DNA from: FEN-1219 sp039933105
GTDB lineage: Bacteria; Pseudomonadota; Gammaproteobacteria; Steroidobacterales; Rariloculaceae
Reading direction: 5' to 3'
Assembly: GCA_039933105.1 (NCBI GenBank)
Contig: JBDTOT010000023.1
Coordinates: 1 to 64,000 of the forward strand
Length of the DNA: 64,000 nucleotides
How positions within the stretch are numbered: the first letter of the stretch is position 1; the number at the start of each line of letters is the position of its first letter. The position numbers and the translations under genes were made by a program. The notes below the pieces were generated by a model that saw only the letters and a program-made list of their open reading frames with translations, made no database searches and was not told where the DNA came from. This document shows positions 54,218 through 62,969 of the stretch, one piece after another.

Positions 54218-55081
54218 ATGATTGAGCTACGAGTGGGTGGTGTGCCCGAGCACTTCAATTTGCCGTGGCATTTGGCCGTGGAAGCCCGCGTGCCGGAACG
54301 CCTCGGCGTGGGGCTCACATGGCGGGACTATCCCGATGGCTCGGGCGCCATGGCGGCCGCGCTGCGCTCAGGTGAGCTCGACGCGGCACTCTTGTTGACA
54401 GAGGGCGCAATGGCCGGCATCGCGAACGGCGGCGGATTCAAGATCGCAAGTCTGTACACGGAATCGTCGTTGATCTGGGGCATCCACGTGCCCGCGCGCT
54501 CGCAATTTGCGAGCGTGGGCGACATCCGCGGCGCCCGCTACGCGATCAGTCGCTTGGGTTCGGGCTCGCATCTGATGGCGGTCGTGCACGCTCGTGCGCA
54601 GGCGTGGCCGGTCGACACGCTCGAGTGGGTGACGGTGCGCAATCTCGCCGGCGCCATCGACGCGTTCGCGAGCGGCGCGGCCGATGTGTTCTTCTGGGAG
54701 AAGTTCATGACGAAGCCGCTGGTCGATGACGGCCGGTTTCGGCGCGTCGGTGAATTCCTAGCGCCATGGCCAGCGTTCGTCGTGTGTGTCGCCGACTGCG
54801 TCGGAGCGCCACAGCGCGCAGCACTGCGCGCGCTGGTGGCCGCGGTTCTCGCCGAGGCCGCAACCATGGTGGCTCGGCAGGATGCCTCGGTGGTGATCGG
54901 CCAGCGCTACTCGCTCGCACCCGACGATGTGGCGGAGTGGTTGCGGGTAACGCGCTGGGCGAGCGATGTCGGCGTCGAAACCAGCGACCTCACGCAGGTG
55001 ACGGCGGCGTTGCAGGATCTGCAGCTCGTGCCGCCGACGTTCCAACCCGAGAGCGCGCTGCTGCCGCTAAACGGGAGCTGA
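54218..55081 (+). CDS. cytoplasm-predicted solute-binding-like protein
   Basis: The 287-residue protein has the fold of ABC/NMT1-type solute-binding proteins: R-V-G-G-V-P-E-H-F-N near the start, R-S-G-E-L-D-A-A-L-L-L, D-I-R-G-A-R-Y-A-I-S-R-L-G-S-G-S-H and W-V-T-V-R-N-L. No signal peptide is visible from ATG 54218 (or GTG 54206) and no permease or ATPase is in the window. It might act as an intracellular sensor or enzyme of the same fold. Confidence 0.75.
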   Translation: MIELRVGGVPEHFNLPWHLAVEARVPERLGVGLTWRDYPDGSGAMAAALRSGELDAALLLTEGAMAGIANGGGFKIASLYTESSLIWGIHVPARSQFASVGDIRGARYAISRLGSGSHLMAVVHARAQAWPVDTLEWVTVRNLAGAIDAFASGAADVFFWEKFMTKPLVDDGRFRRVGEFLAPWPAFVVCVADCVGAPQRAALRALVAAVLAEAATMVARQDASVVIGQRYSLAPDDVAEWLRVTRWASDVGVETSDLTQVTAALQDLQLVPPTFQPESALLPLNGS

Positions 55082-55091
55082 GCAACAGCGA

Positions 55092-55478
55092 TTACTTGAT
55101 CGCGAAGCCGGCGCCCGGGTTGAGTTCCTTGCCGTCGCCACGCGTGGCCTTCATCCACGCCGCTGCGGGGCGGCCGTCCTTCATCGGGTGGCCGGTGATC
55201 GTGACCTCGGTGCCCGGAGAGAGATCGCTCTTGCGGATACCGGCACGAGTCAGAGTGCTCGGGCCCTCGGCCTCGAAGCCCCACGTCGTGACGGTGCCAT
55301 CCGTGTTCTTGACGTCGACGAGCAACCACGAGTGCGGGTTCGTGTACTGAAACTCTTTCACGGTGCCCTTGACGGTGACCTCTTTGGCGTCATCGAACAT
55401 GACGGCCGAGTGGTGCGCAAAGCTGGGCGCTGCTACGAGTGCGAGCCCGCCAAATGCGATTGCCAGAATCTGTTTCAT
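55092..55478 (-). CDS. DUF6152 family small periplasmic protein
   Basis: The 128-residue protein has a signal peptide ending S-F-A directly before H22-H23-S24, and the second invariant His in N-P-H at mature position 28. The body has T-V-K-G-T-V-K-E-F and S-P-G-T-E-V-T-I-T-G. GGAGAC precedes ATG 55478. It follows its partner gene (55488-56447) by nine bases on the same strand. Confidence 0.88.
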   Translation of the reverse strand: MKQILAIAFGGLALVAAPSFAHHSAVMFDDAKEVTVKGTVKEFQYTNPHSWLLVDVKNTDGTVTTWGFEAEGPSTLTRAGIRKSDLSPGTEVTITGHPMKDGRPAAAWMKATRGDGKELNPGAGFAIK

Positions 55479-55487
55479 CGTCGTCTC

Positions 55488-56447
55488 CTACTTGTCGCCT
55501 TTCTTCGTGAAATTGAAGTTCGTGAAATCAGAACTGCCGGTATCGGTCTTGGTGACCGTATTGTTTTGGTTTTCCCCACAGTCCCAGTAACGGATACGCA
55601 GACTCTTGTCGTCGTTCGACAGGCGCTTGTAGGTCTGTTGAGTGTACCAAGGTTCCGCAAGAGCCGGCGGGTCGAAGGCCCAGATGTCGACGGCCATCGT
55701 ATCGGCATCCGCCTTTTGCCAGATTTCGACGGTCTCGACCTGCTCTGTGTAGTACGGCTGAATGCGCTGGTATTGACCGGCCCGCATCTGCGCGGTGTGG
55801 ATCACGAGCTTGTTGCCGTCCCAGAAGCCGATCGAGTCGCCTTCCCAGAGCGGATAGGCGTCTTCTGCACTCGGGTGATCGCGGCCATCTGTGTAGACGC
55901 GACGCATCTCATTCTGCATCTCGTTGACGAGATACGTTTCCTGCGGAGTCACGACCCATTCGCGCAAAAACGGCTCGACCATCCATCGCGGCATGCCGGC
56001 AGGCTCGCAGTTGCTCAGCGGATCGAACTCGATGCCCCGGTTGATCTTGTCGAGCTTGTCCATGAGGCGTTTGCTGAATTCGGGCGTCAGCTTTGCTGTC
56101 GGCAATGCCGTGGGAGACCCTTGATCCGGATCCCAGAAGAACGGGCTCGCTTCGCGCGTCCAGACACCCGTCCAATCGGGAACCGTCTCCCATAACAGCG
56201 CTTTGCCGCCCTGAGCTTGTTGCTTCAAGTGGTCGTACAGCGCCCGAGCCGTCTTGTATTCAATGCCAAGATTCGTCAGGCGCTGCTTTTCGGCGGCGCG
56301 CGCTGCGGGTATGGAGGGCGCCGCGGCCGCCGTACCCGTGGCGGCGGGGGGCTGCGGTGCAGGTTGTTGTTGACAGGCGGTCGCAGCGATTGTCGCGATC
56401 GCGACGCACAGCATCCGGCAGCCAGCAGTGCTGATAGTGCTCATCAT
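55488..56447 (-). CDS. two-Cys DUF6152-partner family lipoprotein
   Basis: The 319-residue protein has a lipobox (A-A-T-A-C near residue 25), a Pro/Ala linker and then V-P-D-W-T-G-V-W. Family motifs are S-N-C-E-P-A-G-M-P, R-R-V-Y-T-D-G-R, G-D-S-I-G-F-W-D-G-N-K-L-V-I-H-T, and a last Cys in Y-W-D-C-G-E-N. ATG 56447 or 56444. It leads a partner-DUF6152 operon and is divergent from the DUF6152 gene at 56602. Confidence 0.82.
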   Translation of the reverse strand: MMSTISTAGCRMLCVAIATIAATACQQQPAPQPPAATGTAAAAPSIPAARAAEKQRLTNLGIEYKTARALYDHLKQQAQGGKALLWETVPDWTGVWTREASPFFWDPDQGSPTALPTAKLTPEFSKRLMDKLDKINRGIEFDPLSNCEPAGMPRWMVEPFLREWVVTPQETYLVNEMQNEMRRVYTDGRDHPSAEDAYPLWEGDSIGFWDGNKLVIHTAQMRAGQYQRIQPYYTEQVETVEIWQKADADTMAVDIWAFDPPALAEPWYTQQTYKRLSNDDKSLRIRYWDCGENQNNTVTKTDTGSSDFTNFNFTKKGDK

Positions 56448-56601
56448 CTCGAAGCGTCTCCCCCAGCTCGCCCGTGCTTAAGATTCGGGGCCTATTGTAG
56501 TGCGCGTCGTGGCGCAGCGGTACAGACGGGGGCCGCTGGTCTTGGCGGAATGAACTTGCTAAGGTCGAGACGTATCGGCGGGGTCGGAAAGAGGGTAAGG
56601 A

Positions 56602-56979
56602 ATGCGTACCGGTTGGCGTTATGTCGCTGCACTCCTGTGCGCTTTGGCGGTCGTCGCAGCCTTGCCCGCGTCTGGTCACCATTCCTTCGCGGTCTACGAC
56701 TTCGAACAACAGATTCCGTTCGAGGGCGTCGTGGCTACGTTGAGCTTCAAGAACCCGCACATGTCGATGACCTTGACGCACACGCGCCCGGATGGCAGTA
56801 CCGAGACGATCGATTTCGTCGAAGGCGCGCCGGCGAACATGGCCGTGCGCGGCGGCCTCACGCCTGACATGATCAAGCCGGGTACCAAGATCACTGCGAT
56901 CGGTTCGCCGCGGCGCGACAATCCGAACGTGTTCTTCCTGCGCCACGTTCGGCTCGCGGACGGCCGCGAATTCATGTAG
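56602..56979 (+). CDS. DUF6152 family small periplasmic protein
   Basis: The 125-residue protein has a signal peptide ending A-S-G directly before H26-H27-S28; the -1 residue is Gly rather than Ala. The second invariant His (K-N-P-H) is at mature position 28. AAGGA precedes the ATG. It has no adjoining partner gene on its strand but is divergent from the partner-DUF6152 unit at 55488-56447. Confidence 0.87.
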   Translation: MRTGWRYVAALLCALAVVAALPASGHHSFAVYDFEQQIPFEGVVATLSFKNPHMSMTLTHTRPDGSTETIDFVEGAPANMAVRGGLTPDMIKPGTKITAIGSPRRDNPNVFFLRHVRLADGREFM

Positions 56980-56995
56980 CCGCGGCCGCGGCCGC
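56979..56995. other. GC-only palindromic block between convergent genes
   Basis: A repeated GCCGCG block directly after the 56602 gene stop can fold on itself. It could act as a terminator-like structure between convergent genes; it has no T-run. Confidence 0.3.
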
Positions 56996-57012
56996 AATCC
57001 ATCGTCTGCGAT

Positions 57013-57429
57013 CTACTTGCCGCCCGAGGCTTGGTTCCTGCGCGCCAGCACGTCGCGTAGCAACGGCAGGTCGTTCAAGGCGGGCGCGTCGACCGGGATC
57101 GTGTTCAGATACGCCCAGATGTCCGCTAGCGTTTGCGCCGATGCGTCCGGCATCGCGGGCATGTTGGGCAACGGTGAGTTCTGCACGAACGTGATGAAGC
57201 CCTCGAGCGGATACTTCATCGGCACTAAACGGCGCTCGCCGGTCTGCGCGTCGAAGCCGTGGCAGGCGTAACAGTTGTAGGTATCCGAGAACAGCTGTTT
57301 GCCGCGTTCGGCATTGCCAACCGGCGCGCTGCCGGCGCTTTGCTGCGCCGGCGACGGCGTGACGACGACGAATAGACCGAGCGCGATCGATGGAAGCAGT
57401 GAGGCATGTGCCAGCTTACGCAGTTTCAT
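57013..57429 (-). CDS. secreted cytochrome c
   Basis: The 138-residue protein has a signal peptide (P-A-Q-Q near residue 30) and one haem motif C53-Y-A-C56-H57. The Met ligand is probably in P-N-M-P-A-M. It lies 14 bases after the exported ThDP enzyme on the same strand, so the two look co-transcribed. It may accept electrons from that enzyme or from the PQQ proteins. Confidence 0.9.
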   Translation of the reverse strand: MKLRKLAHASLLPSIALGLFVVVTPSPAQQSAGSAPVGNAERGKQLFSDTYNCYACHGFDAQTGERRLVPMKYPLEGFITFVQNSPLPNMPAMPDASAQTLADIWAYLNTIPVDAPALNDLPLLRDVLARRNQASGGK

Positions 57430-57443
57430 AACCGAAATACCGC

Positions 57444-59366
57444 CTATCGGGGTTGTGAGACGACGTCGAGCAGTGCGGGCTCGCCCGCGCGAACACGCGC
57501 GAGCGCACGCTCGAGAGCCGGTGCCAACGCGTTCGGATCGCTGATCGGGCCTTCGGCGTACACGCCGTAGCCCTGTGCGATCTTGGCGTAATCTGGCGCC
57601 GGTTCGCGAATCACGTTGCCGATATCCACTTTGTCGTTGCCGCGACCGCGCCGTGCTGCCGTGCGCTGCACGAGCATGACTTCCGCGTGATATGCGCGGT
57701 TATTGTGGATGATCAGGAGCAGCGGGATCTTGTGGTGCGCCGCCGTCCACAGTGCGCCGGCGCCGACGAAGTTGAAGTCGCCGTCGCCGACGATGCCGAT
57801 GGATAGTCGGCCATGCGCTTTGTGCGCCAGCGCGCCGCCGACCGAGGCCGGTGTGTCGTAGCCGATGCCGAAGCCACCGGAGTCGCCGTTGTAGCGATAG
57901 TGCTTGTCGTGATTCAGCAGCCGGCGTTGCCATTGGCCCGTGAACTGATGGCCCGAGACGATCGCCCAGTCGTCGTTCTGAATCTGGCGGCCGAGCTCGG
58001 TGATCATGCGCGGCACGCTGATCGGGCTCGCGTTCCAGCCGTAACGTGCGTCGTCGATCTCACGCTCGTGCACCGCTTTGTGCGCAGCCGCGACCTGGGT
58101 ACGGCGCGCCGTGCGTGCGCGCGCCGCGTCGCGCGGGCTCTGGCGGCGAATCTCTTCGATCAACGAGGGTAGCGTCGCTTCAGCGTCCGCGGCGATCGCG
58201 AGGTCGACGTCGGTGTAGCTGCCGTAGTCGTGGATGTTGTGGCCCTGCGACAGGTACTCGGCGCAGATGCTGATCGTCTTACCGCCAGTCGCGTGTGTCT
58301 GGCGCACCGATGGCACCATGTCGTTCAGCTCGAGGCCCAAGATCACGTCCGGTTTGTAGTCGGCGCCGCCTGAGCCGTACAGCGCGTGCCACGACGGGAA
58401 GTCCTGCCACGAGCCGTACGTGCCGACGTCCACTGGCGATTGCAGCAGCTCGGCGAGTTCGAGCAACAGGTCCCAGCCGGCCGGCGTGCGTCCGAGCTTG
58501 CCTGGCCGAATCAGCGGCCGCTCGGCACTGGCGAGCCACTTGGCCGCCTCGCGAACGGCGCCGGTCTCCCCTTGCGGGACCGCAGGCAGGATCACCTTCG
58601 GGATCGGCAAGCTCATGCCGTTTGGGATTGCGGCTTCTTGGAGCTCCGAGTCGACGACCAGCAAGGTCGGGCCCATCGGCGGCGTGCGGCCGATCGTGTA
58701 CGCGCGCATCGCGATCCCTGCGAATACGTCGAGCCGCGTGGGCTCGTCGTCCATCTTCATGAAGTCGCGCACGATCGAGCCCATGTCTTGTGCGCTATGC
58801 GGGCGATTGATGACCGACGTGGGATTCCGCGGTTGTCCGACAACGGCGAACACCGGCACGCGGTCGCACCACGCGTGGAACAGCCCCATCGACGCGTGCA
58901 GCAGACCGACGGTGCCGTGCATCAACGTCATCATCGGTTTGCCGGCCGCTTTCGCGTAACTATGTGCGATGGCCGCGCCGGCTTCCTCATGCAGTACGGT
59001 AAGAATCTCGGGCTTGCGGTTGCCGCCGTGGTTAATGAGCGATTCGTGTATGCCCTCGAACGCCGAGCCGGGGTTCACCGCTACGTAATCGAAATCGAGT
59101 GCCTTCAGCACGTCGACCATGTGATCGGAGCCGGGGTGCTCGATGAAGGCTGCGCCGACACGTGGCTCCGGCGGAACAAAATCCTTCCGGGCGTCGGCGT
59201 CCGTCGGTCGCGCGACCGCGGGGCGTGCGGTGGGTGGCGCTTGCTGCGCGTCGCTGGCGTTGCCGACCAACACGCTTGCGGCACCTGCGGCGCCGCCGGC
59301 AGCGCCCTTCAAGAATCTTCTTCGATCGACGGACGGTGTCGCGTCGCTGTCGCTGCGTTTGCCCAC
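57444..59366 (-). CDS. Tat-exported thiamine diphosphate-dependent enzyme
   Basis: The 640-residue protein has a twin-arginine signal (D-R-R-R-F-L-K-G-A-A, residues 14-23). It then follows the acetolactate synthase/benzoylformate decarboxylase layout: activating Glu in L-H-E-E-A-G-A-A-I-A, a middle domain, and the ThDP motif G-D-G-D-F-N-F ending I-H-N-N. Export of such an enzyme is rare. The GTG start is fixed by GGGGG six bases upstream (plus-strand C at 59373-59377). A cytochrome c gene follows. Substrate unknown; a 2-oxo acid is likely for the family. Confidence 0.87.
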   Translation of the reverse strand: MGKRSDSDATPSVDRRRFLKGAAGGAAGAASVLVGNASDAQQAPPTARPAVARPTDADARKDFVPPEPRVGAAFIEHPGSDHMVDVLKALDFDYVAVNPGSAFEGIHESLINHGGNRKPEILTVLHEEAGAAIAHSYAKAAGKPMMTLMHGTVGLLHASMGLFHAWCDRVPVFAVVGQPRNPTSVINRPHSAQDMGSIVRDFMKMDDEPTRLDVFAGIAMRAYTIGRTPPMGPTLLVVDSELQEAAIPNGMSLPIPKVILPAVPQGETGAVREAAKWLASAERPLIRPGKLGRTPAGWDLLLELAELLQSPVDVGTYGSWQDFPSWHALYGSGGADYKPDVILGLELNDMVPSVRQTHATGGKTISICAEYLSQGHNIHDYGSYTDVDLAIAADAEATLPSLIEEIRRQSPRDAARARTARRTQVAAAHKAVHEREIDDARYGWNASPISVPRMITELGRQIQNDDWAIVSGHQFTGQWQRRLLNHDKHYRYNGDSGGFGIGYDTPASVGGALAHKAHGRLSIGIVGDGDFNFVGAGALWTAAHHKIPLLLIIHNNRAYHAEVMLVQRTAARRGRGNDKVDIGNVIREPAPDYAKIAQGYGVYAEGPISDPNALAPALERALARVRAGEPALLDVVSQPR

Positions 59367-59484
59367 GGTTATCCCCCTATGCGATCCGGGCTCCGCAGTG
59401 CAAAAGGTGCGGCGGAGCAATCGCGGGGATCATACCCCAATCGTTTCGGTGGGAAAGGACGGTGCCGTTCCGCGCGTGCGGCGG

Positions 59485-60531
59485 TCAGCTTGTCATGCGG
59501 ACGCGGTTGCGACCCGCCGCTTTGGACTGCATCAGTGCCTGGTCGGCGCGCTCGATCAGCGCTTCGGCGGGAGTTGGATCGTTCGCTGGACGCACCGTGA
59601 ATCCGACGCTCACGCTGACCGGCATGGAGCCGTCGCGCGTCGGGATCGGCGTGTCGGTGATCGTGCGGCGGATGCGCTCCGCGACCCTGCCCGCGACGGC
59701 AGCGTCCGTGTCGGTCATCAACACCAGGAACTCGTCGCCGCCAATCCGGCAGATATTGTCTTCGCCGCGCACGACGGTCAGCAAACGGCTCGCGATCTTG
59801 CGCAGCACTTCGTCACCGCTTTGATGGCCGAAGGTGTCGTTGACGCGCTTGAAGTTATCGAGGTCGAGCAGGGCGAGCGTGAGCGGCGAACGGTGCTCGT
59901 CTGCTTTGCGGAAGGCAGCTTTCAGGAGCACGGAGGCGCCACGTCGATTCCATAGGTGTGTGAGGGGATCCATCAGCGCTTCGCGACGCGCGAGGCTCAG
60001 CTTGGAAGTCAGTGCGGCCTGGGCGCTGCTCAACTGATCGTTGACGAGTTCGCGCTGCGCGAGTGCCGCAAGGTCGGTGATCGTCTGGCAATCGGCCGGA
60101 GAGAACTCGCGGGGCTGCAAGTCGAACACGCAGAAGGTCCCTATGACGGTCCCGTGCTCATCCGTGAGCGGGTAGCCCGCGTACGCACGGAAGCGCGGTG
60201 CTTGCGTCACGATCTTGCACGTCGCGACGCAGGGGTCTGCCAACGTGTCGGGAATCGTCAGTAGCCGGTTCTCTTCGACGGTCAATCGGCAGATCGCATC
60301 CGCGCGGGGAATTTCAGAAACTCCCCAACCTGCGGCGGACTTGAACCACTGTTTATCGTCATTCAGTAGCGAGATCGCCGCGACCGGAACGTGCAGGGCC
60401 CTCCGCGCTATTCGTGAGATTCGCTCGAATCGTTCCTCGATCGGGGTATAGAACAGGTCGAGGGTATGAATATTGGCGATCTTGAGCGTCGCTGTGCTCG
60501 CGATGGTCTTGCTGAGTGTCGTGTCGCTCAC
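59485..60531 (-). CDS. GAF-GGDEF diguanylate cyclase
   Basis: The protein of about 348 residues has a GAF domain (L-L-N-D-D-K-Q-W-F-K ... Y-A-G-Y-P-L-T) and a GGDEF domain with M-D-P-L-T-H-L-W-N-R-R and the intact active site G-G-D-E-F. The I-site R-G-E-D lies five residues before it, so product inhibition is expected. It should make cyclic di-GMP. GTG 60531 is used; GTG 60639 is an alternative. It is divergent from the histidine kinase gene. Confidence 0.87.
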   Translation of the reverse strand: MSDTTLSKTIASTATLKIANIHTLDLFYTPIEERFERISRIARRALHVPVAAISLLNDDKQWFKSAAGWGVSEIPRADAICRLTVEENRLLTIPDTLADPCVATCKIVTQAPRFRAYAGYPLTDEHGTVIGTFCVFDLQPREFSPADCQTITDLAALAQRELVNDQLSSAQAALTSKLSLARREALMDPLTHLWNRRGASVLLKAAFRKADEHRSPLTLALLDLDNFKRVNDTFGHQSGDEVLRKIASRLLTVVRGEDNICRIGGDEFLVLMTDTDAAVAGRVAERIRRTITDTPIPTRDGSMPVSVSVGFTVRPANDPTPAEALIERADQALMQSKAAGRNRVRMTS

Positions 60532-60800
60532 GCGTGGATCCCGGACCGTTCTTGGTGCCTGCGCGAAGGAAGTAATGTACGCCCGCGGCTCCCGGCCCAC
60601 GTGTGAGGAATGTCTCGGTCCGGCCTGATTCGCGGGCACAGACCCCTCTCAATGGCCTCGCCGGAGCGAAATCAGGGTCCAGAACATGGAAATTGTGATT
60701 CAAGTCGTCAGTTAACTGCGGCGCGGTCGTTAGCCTGTGAATTCACAAGTTTCTTTCGTTCCGGCGTATGCCGGTCCCCGATGGAGGTCCTGGAAGGGCT

Positions 60801-62330
60801 ATGCGACAGACGAAGAGTCGGCCCGACCAGTCGGACCCTGCCGCAATCGACTCGAGCCTGCTGCACGACAGCAGCGTCGTCTTGGCCATCGCGGTCATGG
60901 CGGACGGGCGCATCATGTGGGCCAATGCGCGGTTGCGCGAGTTGTTGGGGACGCCTGTTCTCACGACCCTCGCGGGCCGCAAGCTTACGGAGTTCCTCGT
61001 CAATCCCGCGGATTGGGACGCGTGGCGCGACGCGTCCGCTTCCGGTCGCGCCCTTCAGCTGAACATCCGTACCGTAGGTGGTGCGGTGAAGACCCTGCGC
61101 GGGGATATTCGAGCGACAGACGAAGGTCAGGGTCGCGTCGTCTCCGGCCTGTTCGTAGCCGTAGACGAACAGCCGAACTTGCGCGGCTTGGCACAACGCG
61201 CCGCGCGTATGGAAGCGCTCGGCAGTTTGACGGCGGGTATCGCGCACGACTTCAACAACTTGCTGACGGTGCTCGTCGGCAATCTGTACCTTGTTGGCGA
61301 GGAGTTGCGAGCGCAGCCGAAAGTTTTCGAGAAGCTGAAAGCGGCGCGCGACGCCGCGAAGCGCGGCACCGATCTGATCAAGCAGCTATTGGCGTTCGCG
61401 CGGCGCGAAGAGATCCACGCCGATATTATCAATCCAGCCAAAGTCATCGATGGCGTGACGCCTCTGCTGCGCCGCGCACTGGGCGTGCGAATCACCCTCG
61501 AGACGACGTATCAAGCCGACGCGGGCACGGTTCGGGCGAGTGCGGCTCAGTTCGAGAGTGTCGTCGTGAACTTGGCCGTGAATGCGCGGGATTCGATCGA
61601 GAATAGGGGACGCATCGGGGTGGAAGTGCAACGCGTGCAGCTGACGCAGGCGGAGGCCGAGCGTCGGCGCCTCGTGCGTGCCGGCGTGTACGTGGTGATC
61701 AGCGTTGCAGATACCGGCTGCGGCGTCCCGCCGGAATTGACCGAGCGCGTGTTCGAGCCGTTCTTCTCGACCAAGGGCGAGCGCGGCGGCACGGGCTTAG
61801 GGCTCAGTATGGTTCGCTGGTTCGCCGAGCAGGCCGGTGGCGCCGTGGAGCTGCGAAGCGTCGTCGGTCGCGGCACGACCGTCACGCTATTGCTCCCGCA
61901 ACAATCCGAGCAGGCCAACGTCGGCGGTGACGGGACGATGCCTCTCTCGATACTGCCGGGCGGCGACGAGCGCGTCGTAGTGCTGGCACTGGACGAAGAG
62001 CTACGCACCACCATTCGCCAGACGCTCGAAGTGTTGGGGTACGCAGTACACATAGCGTCCGGCGTCGAGGACATGCTCGACGCACTTCATGCGGCCGACG
62101 CACAACTGCTGCTGGTGGACGGCCTGGGCCGTGCCGATACGGACGTGCTGATTCGTGCGCGCGCGATCCGCCCCGGGCTCAAAGTCTTGGTCACCACCGA
62201 TTCAACGCGCGAAGGCGAGCGAATCCTTGCGGCAGGCGTCGGTATGCTGTCGAAGCCGTTTTCGCTCGCAGATCTCGCGGGTGGAGTGCGCGCAGCGTTG
62301 GATGGCGGGGCCGGTACGCCCCGCGTTTAG
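60801..62330 (+). CDS. hybrid sensor histidine kinase with receiver domain
   Basis: The 509-residue protein has a PAS-like sensor (about residues 20-125), an H-box (G-I-A-H-D-F-N-N), an N-box (N-L-A-V-N-A-R-D), D-T-G-C-G and G-T-G-L-G-L-S. The C-terminal receiver has acidic D-E-E, the phospho-acceptor D in L-L-L-V-D-G, and K in L-S-K-P-F. It is cytoplasmic with no membrane segment, so it senses an internal signal. GGAAGGG is close to ATG 60801; ATG 60768 is an alternative. Confidence 0.9.
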   Translation: MRQTKSRPDQSDPAAIDSSLLHDSSVVLAIAVMADGRIMWANARLRELLGTPVLTTLAGRKLTEFLVNPADWDAWRDASASGRALQLNIRTVGGAVKTLRGDIRATDEGQGRVVSGLFVAVDEQPNLRGLAQRAARMEALGSLTAGIAHDFNNLLTVLVGNLYLVGEELRAQPKVFEKLKAARDAAKRGTDLIKQLLAFARREEIHADIINPAKVIDGVTPLLRRALGVRITLETTYQADAGTVRASAAQFESVVVNLAVNARDSIENRGRIGVEVQRVQLTQAEAERRRLVRAGVYVVISVADTGCGVPPELTERVFEPFFSTKGERGGTGLGLSMVRWFAEQAGGAVELRSVVGRGTTVTLLLPQQSEQANVGGDGTMPLSILPGGDERVVVLALDEELRTTIRQTLEVLGYAVHIASGVEDMLDALHAADAQLLLVDGLGRADTDVLIRARAIRPGLKVLVTTDSTREGERILAAGVGMLSKPFSLADLAGGVRAALDGGAGTPRV

Positions 62331-62341
62331 GCCGGTCTGGC

Positions 62342-62809
62342 CTATTCTTTCGTGTCGAGCATCAAGGTGAAGCGCTCGAGCTGTGTCGTCAGACCTCGCA
62401 TGGCCAGTAGTTGCTCGTCGGTCAAACGCTCCAAAGCCTCGGCGAAGTAGCGGAGCCGCTGCTCCTGAGCGCGTTGGTAGATCCGGCGGCCTTTCGGCGT
62501 CGTCGTGACGAGTACTCCGCGGCCGTCGTCCTTGTCTCCGCCGCGTTTTACGAGGCCGTCCTCGACGAGGGCCGAGACCATCCGCGACATCGTCGCCGGA
62601 CGCACCATTTCTCGATCCGCCAGTGCGGTGACCGAGATCGGCCCGCGCCGGTCGATCACGGACAAAGCGCTCAACCGTTCCGGGGTCATTCCCTGCGGCA
62701 GTTCGAGGTTACGCATCTCGCGGGCCAGCCGCGCGAACTGCTCATGCAACAATGCGGCGACTTCCGCTCGCGCTTCGACGGCGTCGCCCGTCGGCTTATG
62801 TAATGACAT
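62342..62809 (-). CDS. MarR family transcriptional regulator
   Basis: The 155-residue protein has the MarR winged-helix core: L-S-A-L-S-V-I, I-S-V-T-A-L-A-D, R-P-A-T-M-S-R-M-V-S-A-L recognition helix, and D-K-D-D-G-R-G-V-L-V-T wing. It probably represses genes for efflux or catabolism in response to a ligand. GGAAGG precedes ATG 62809. The outer-membrane receptor gene upstream on the same strand ends 161 bases away and could be a target or unrelated. Confidence 0.92.
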   Translation of the reverse strand: MSLHKPTGDAVEARAEVAALLHEQFARLAREMRNLELPQGMTPERLSALSVIDRRGPISVTALADREMVRPATMSRMVSALVEDGLVKRGGDKDDGRGVLVTTTPKGRRIYQRAQEQRLRYFAEALERLTDEQLLAMRGLTTQLERFTLMLDTKE

Positions 62810-62969
62810 CAAACCAGTACCTTCCTATTGTTGTGTGCAGCAGCGGCCGATAAAGACACAAACTCGCGCGCTCGGTGGTTGAAACGGCCGCTTGCCGTCT
62901 GCGAATCGTAAGCTAAATCTTGCAGAGGCTGTCTAGCTGTCACAAGGTTTTGGGATTGCGTTCCCTCGC

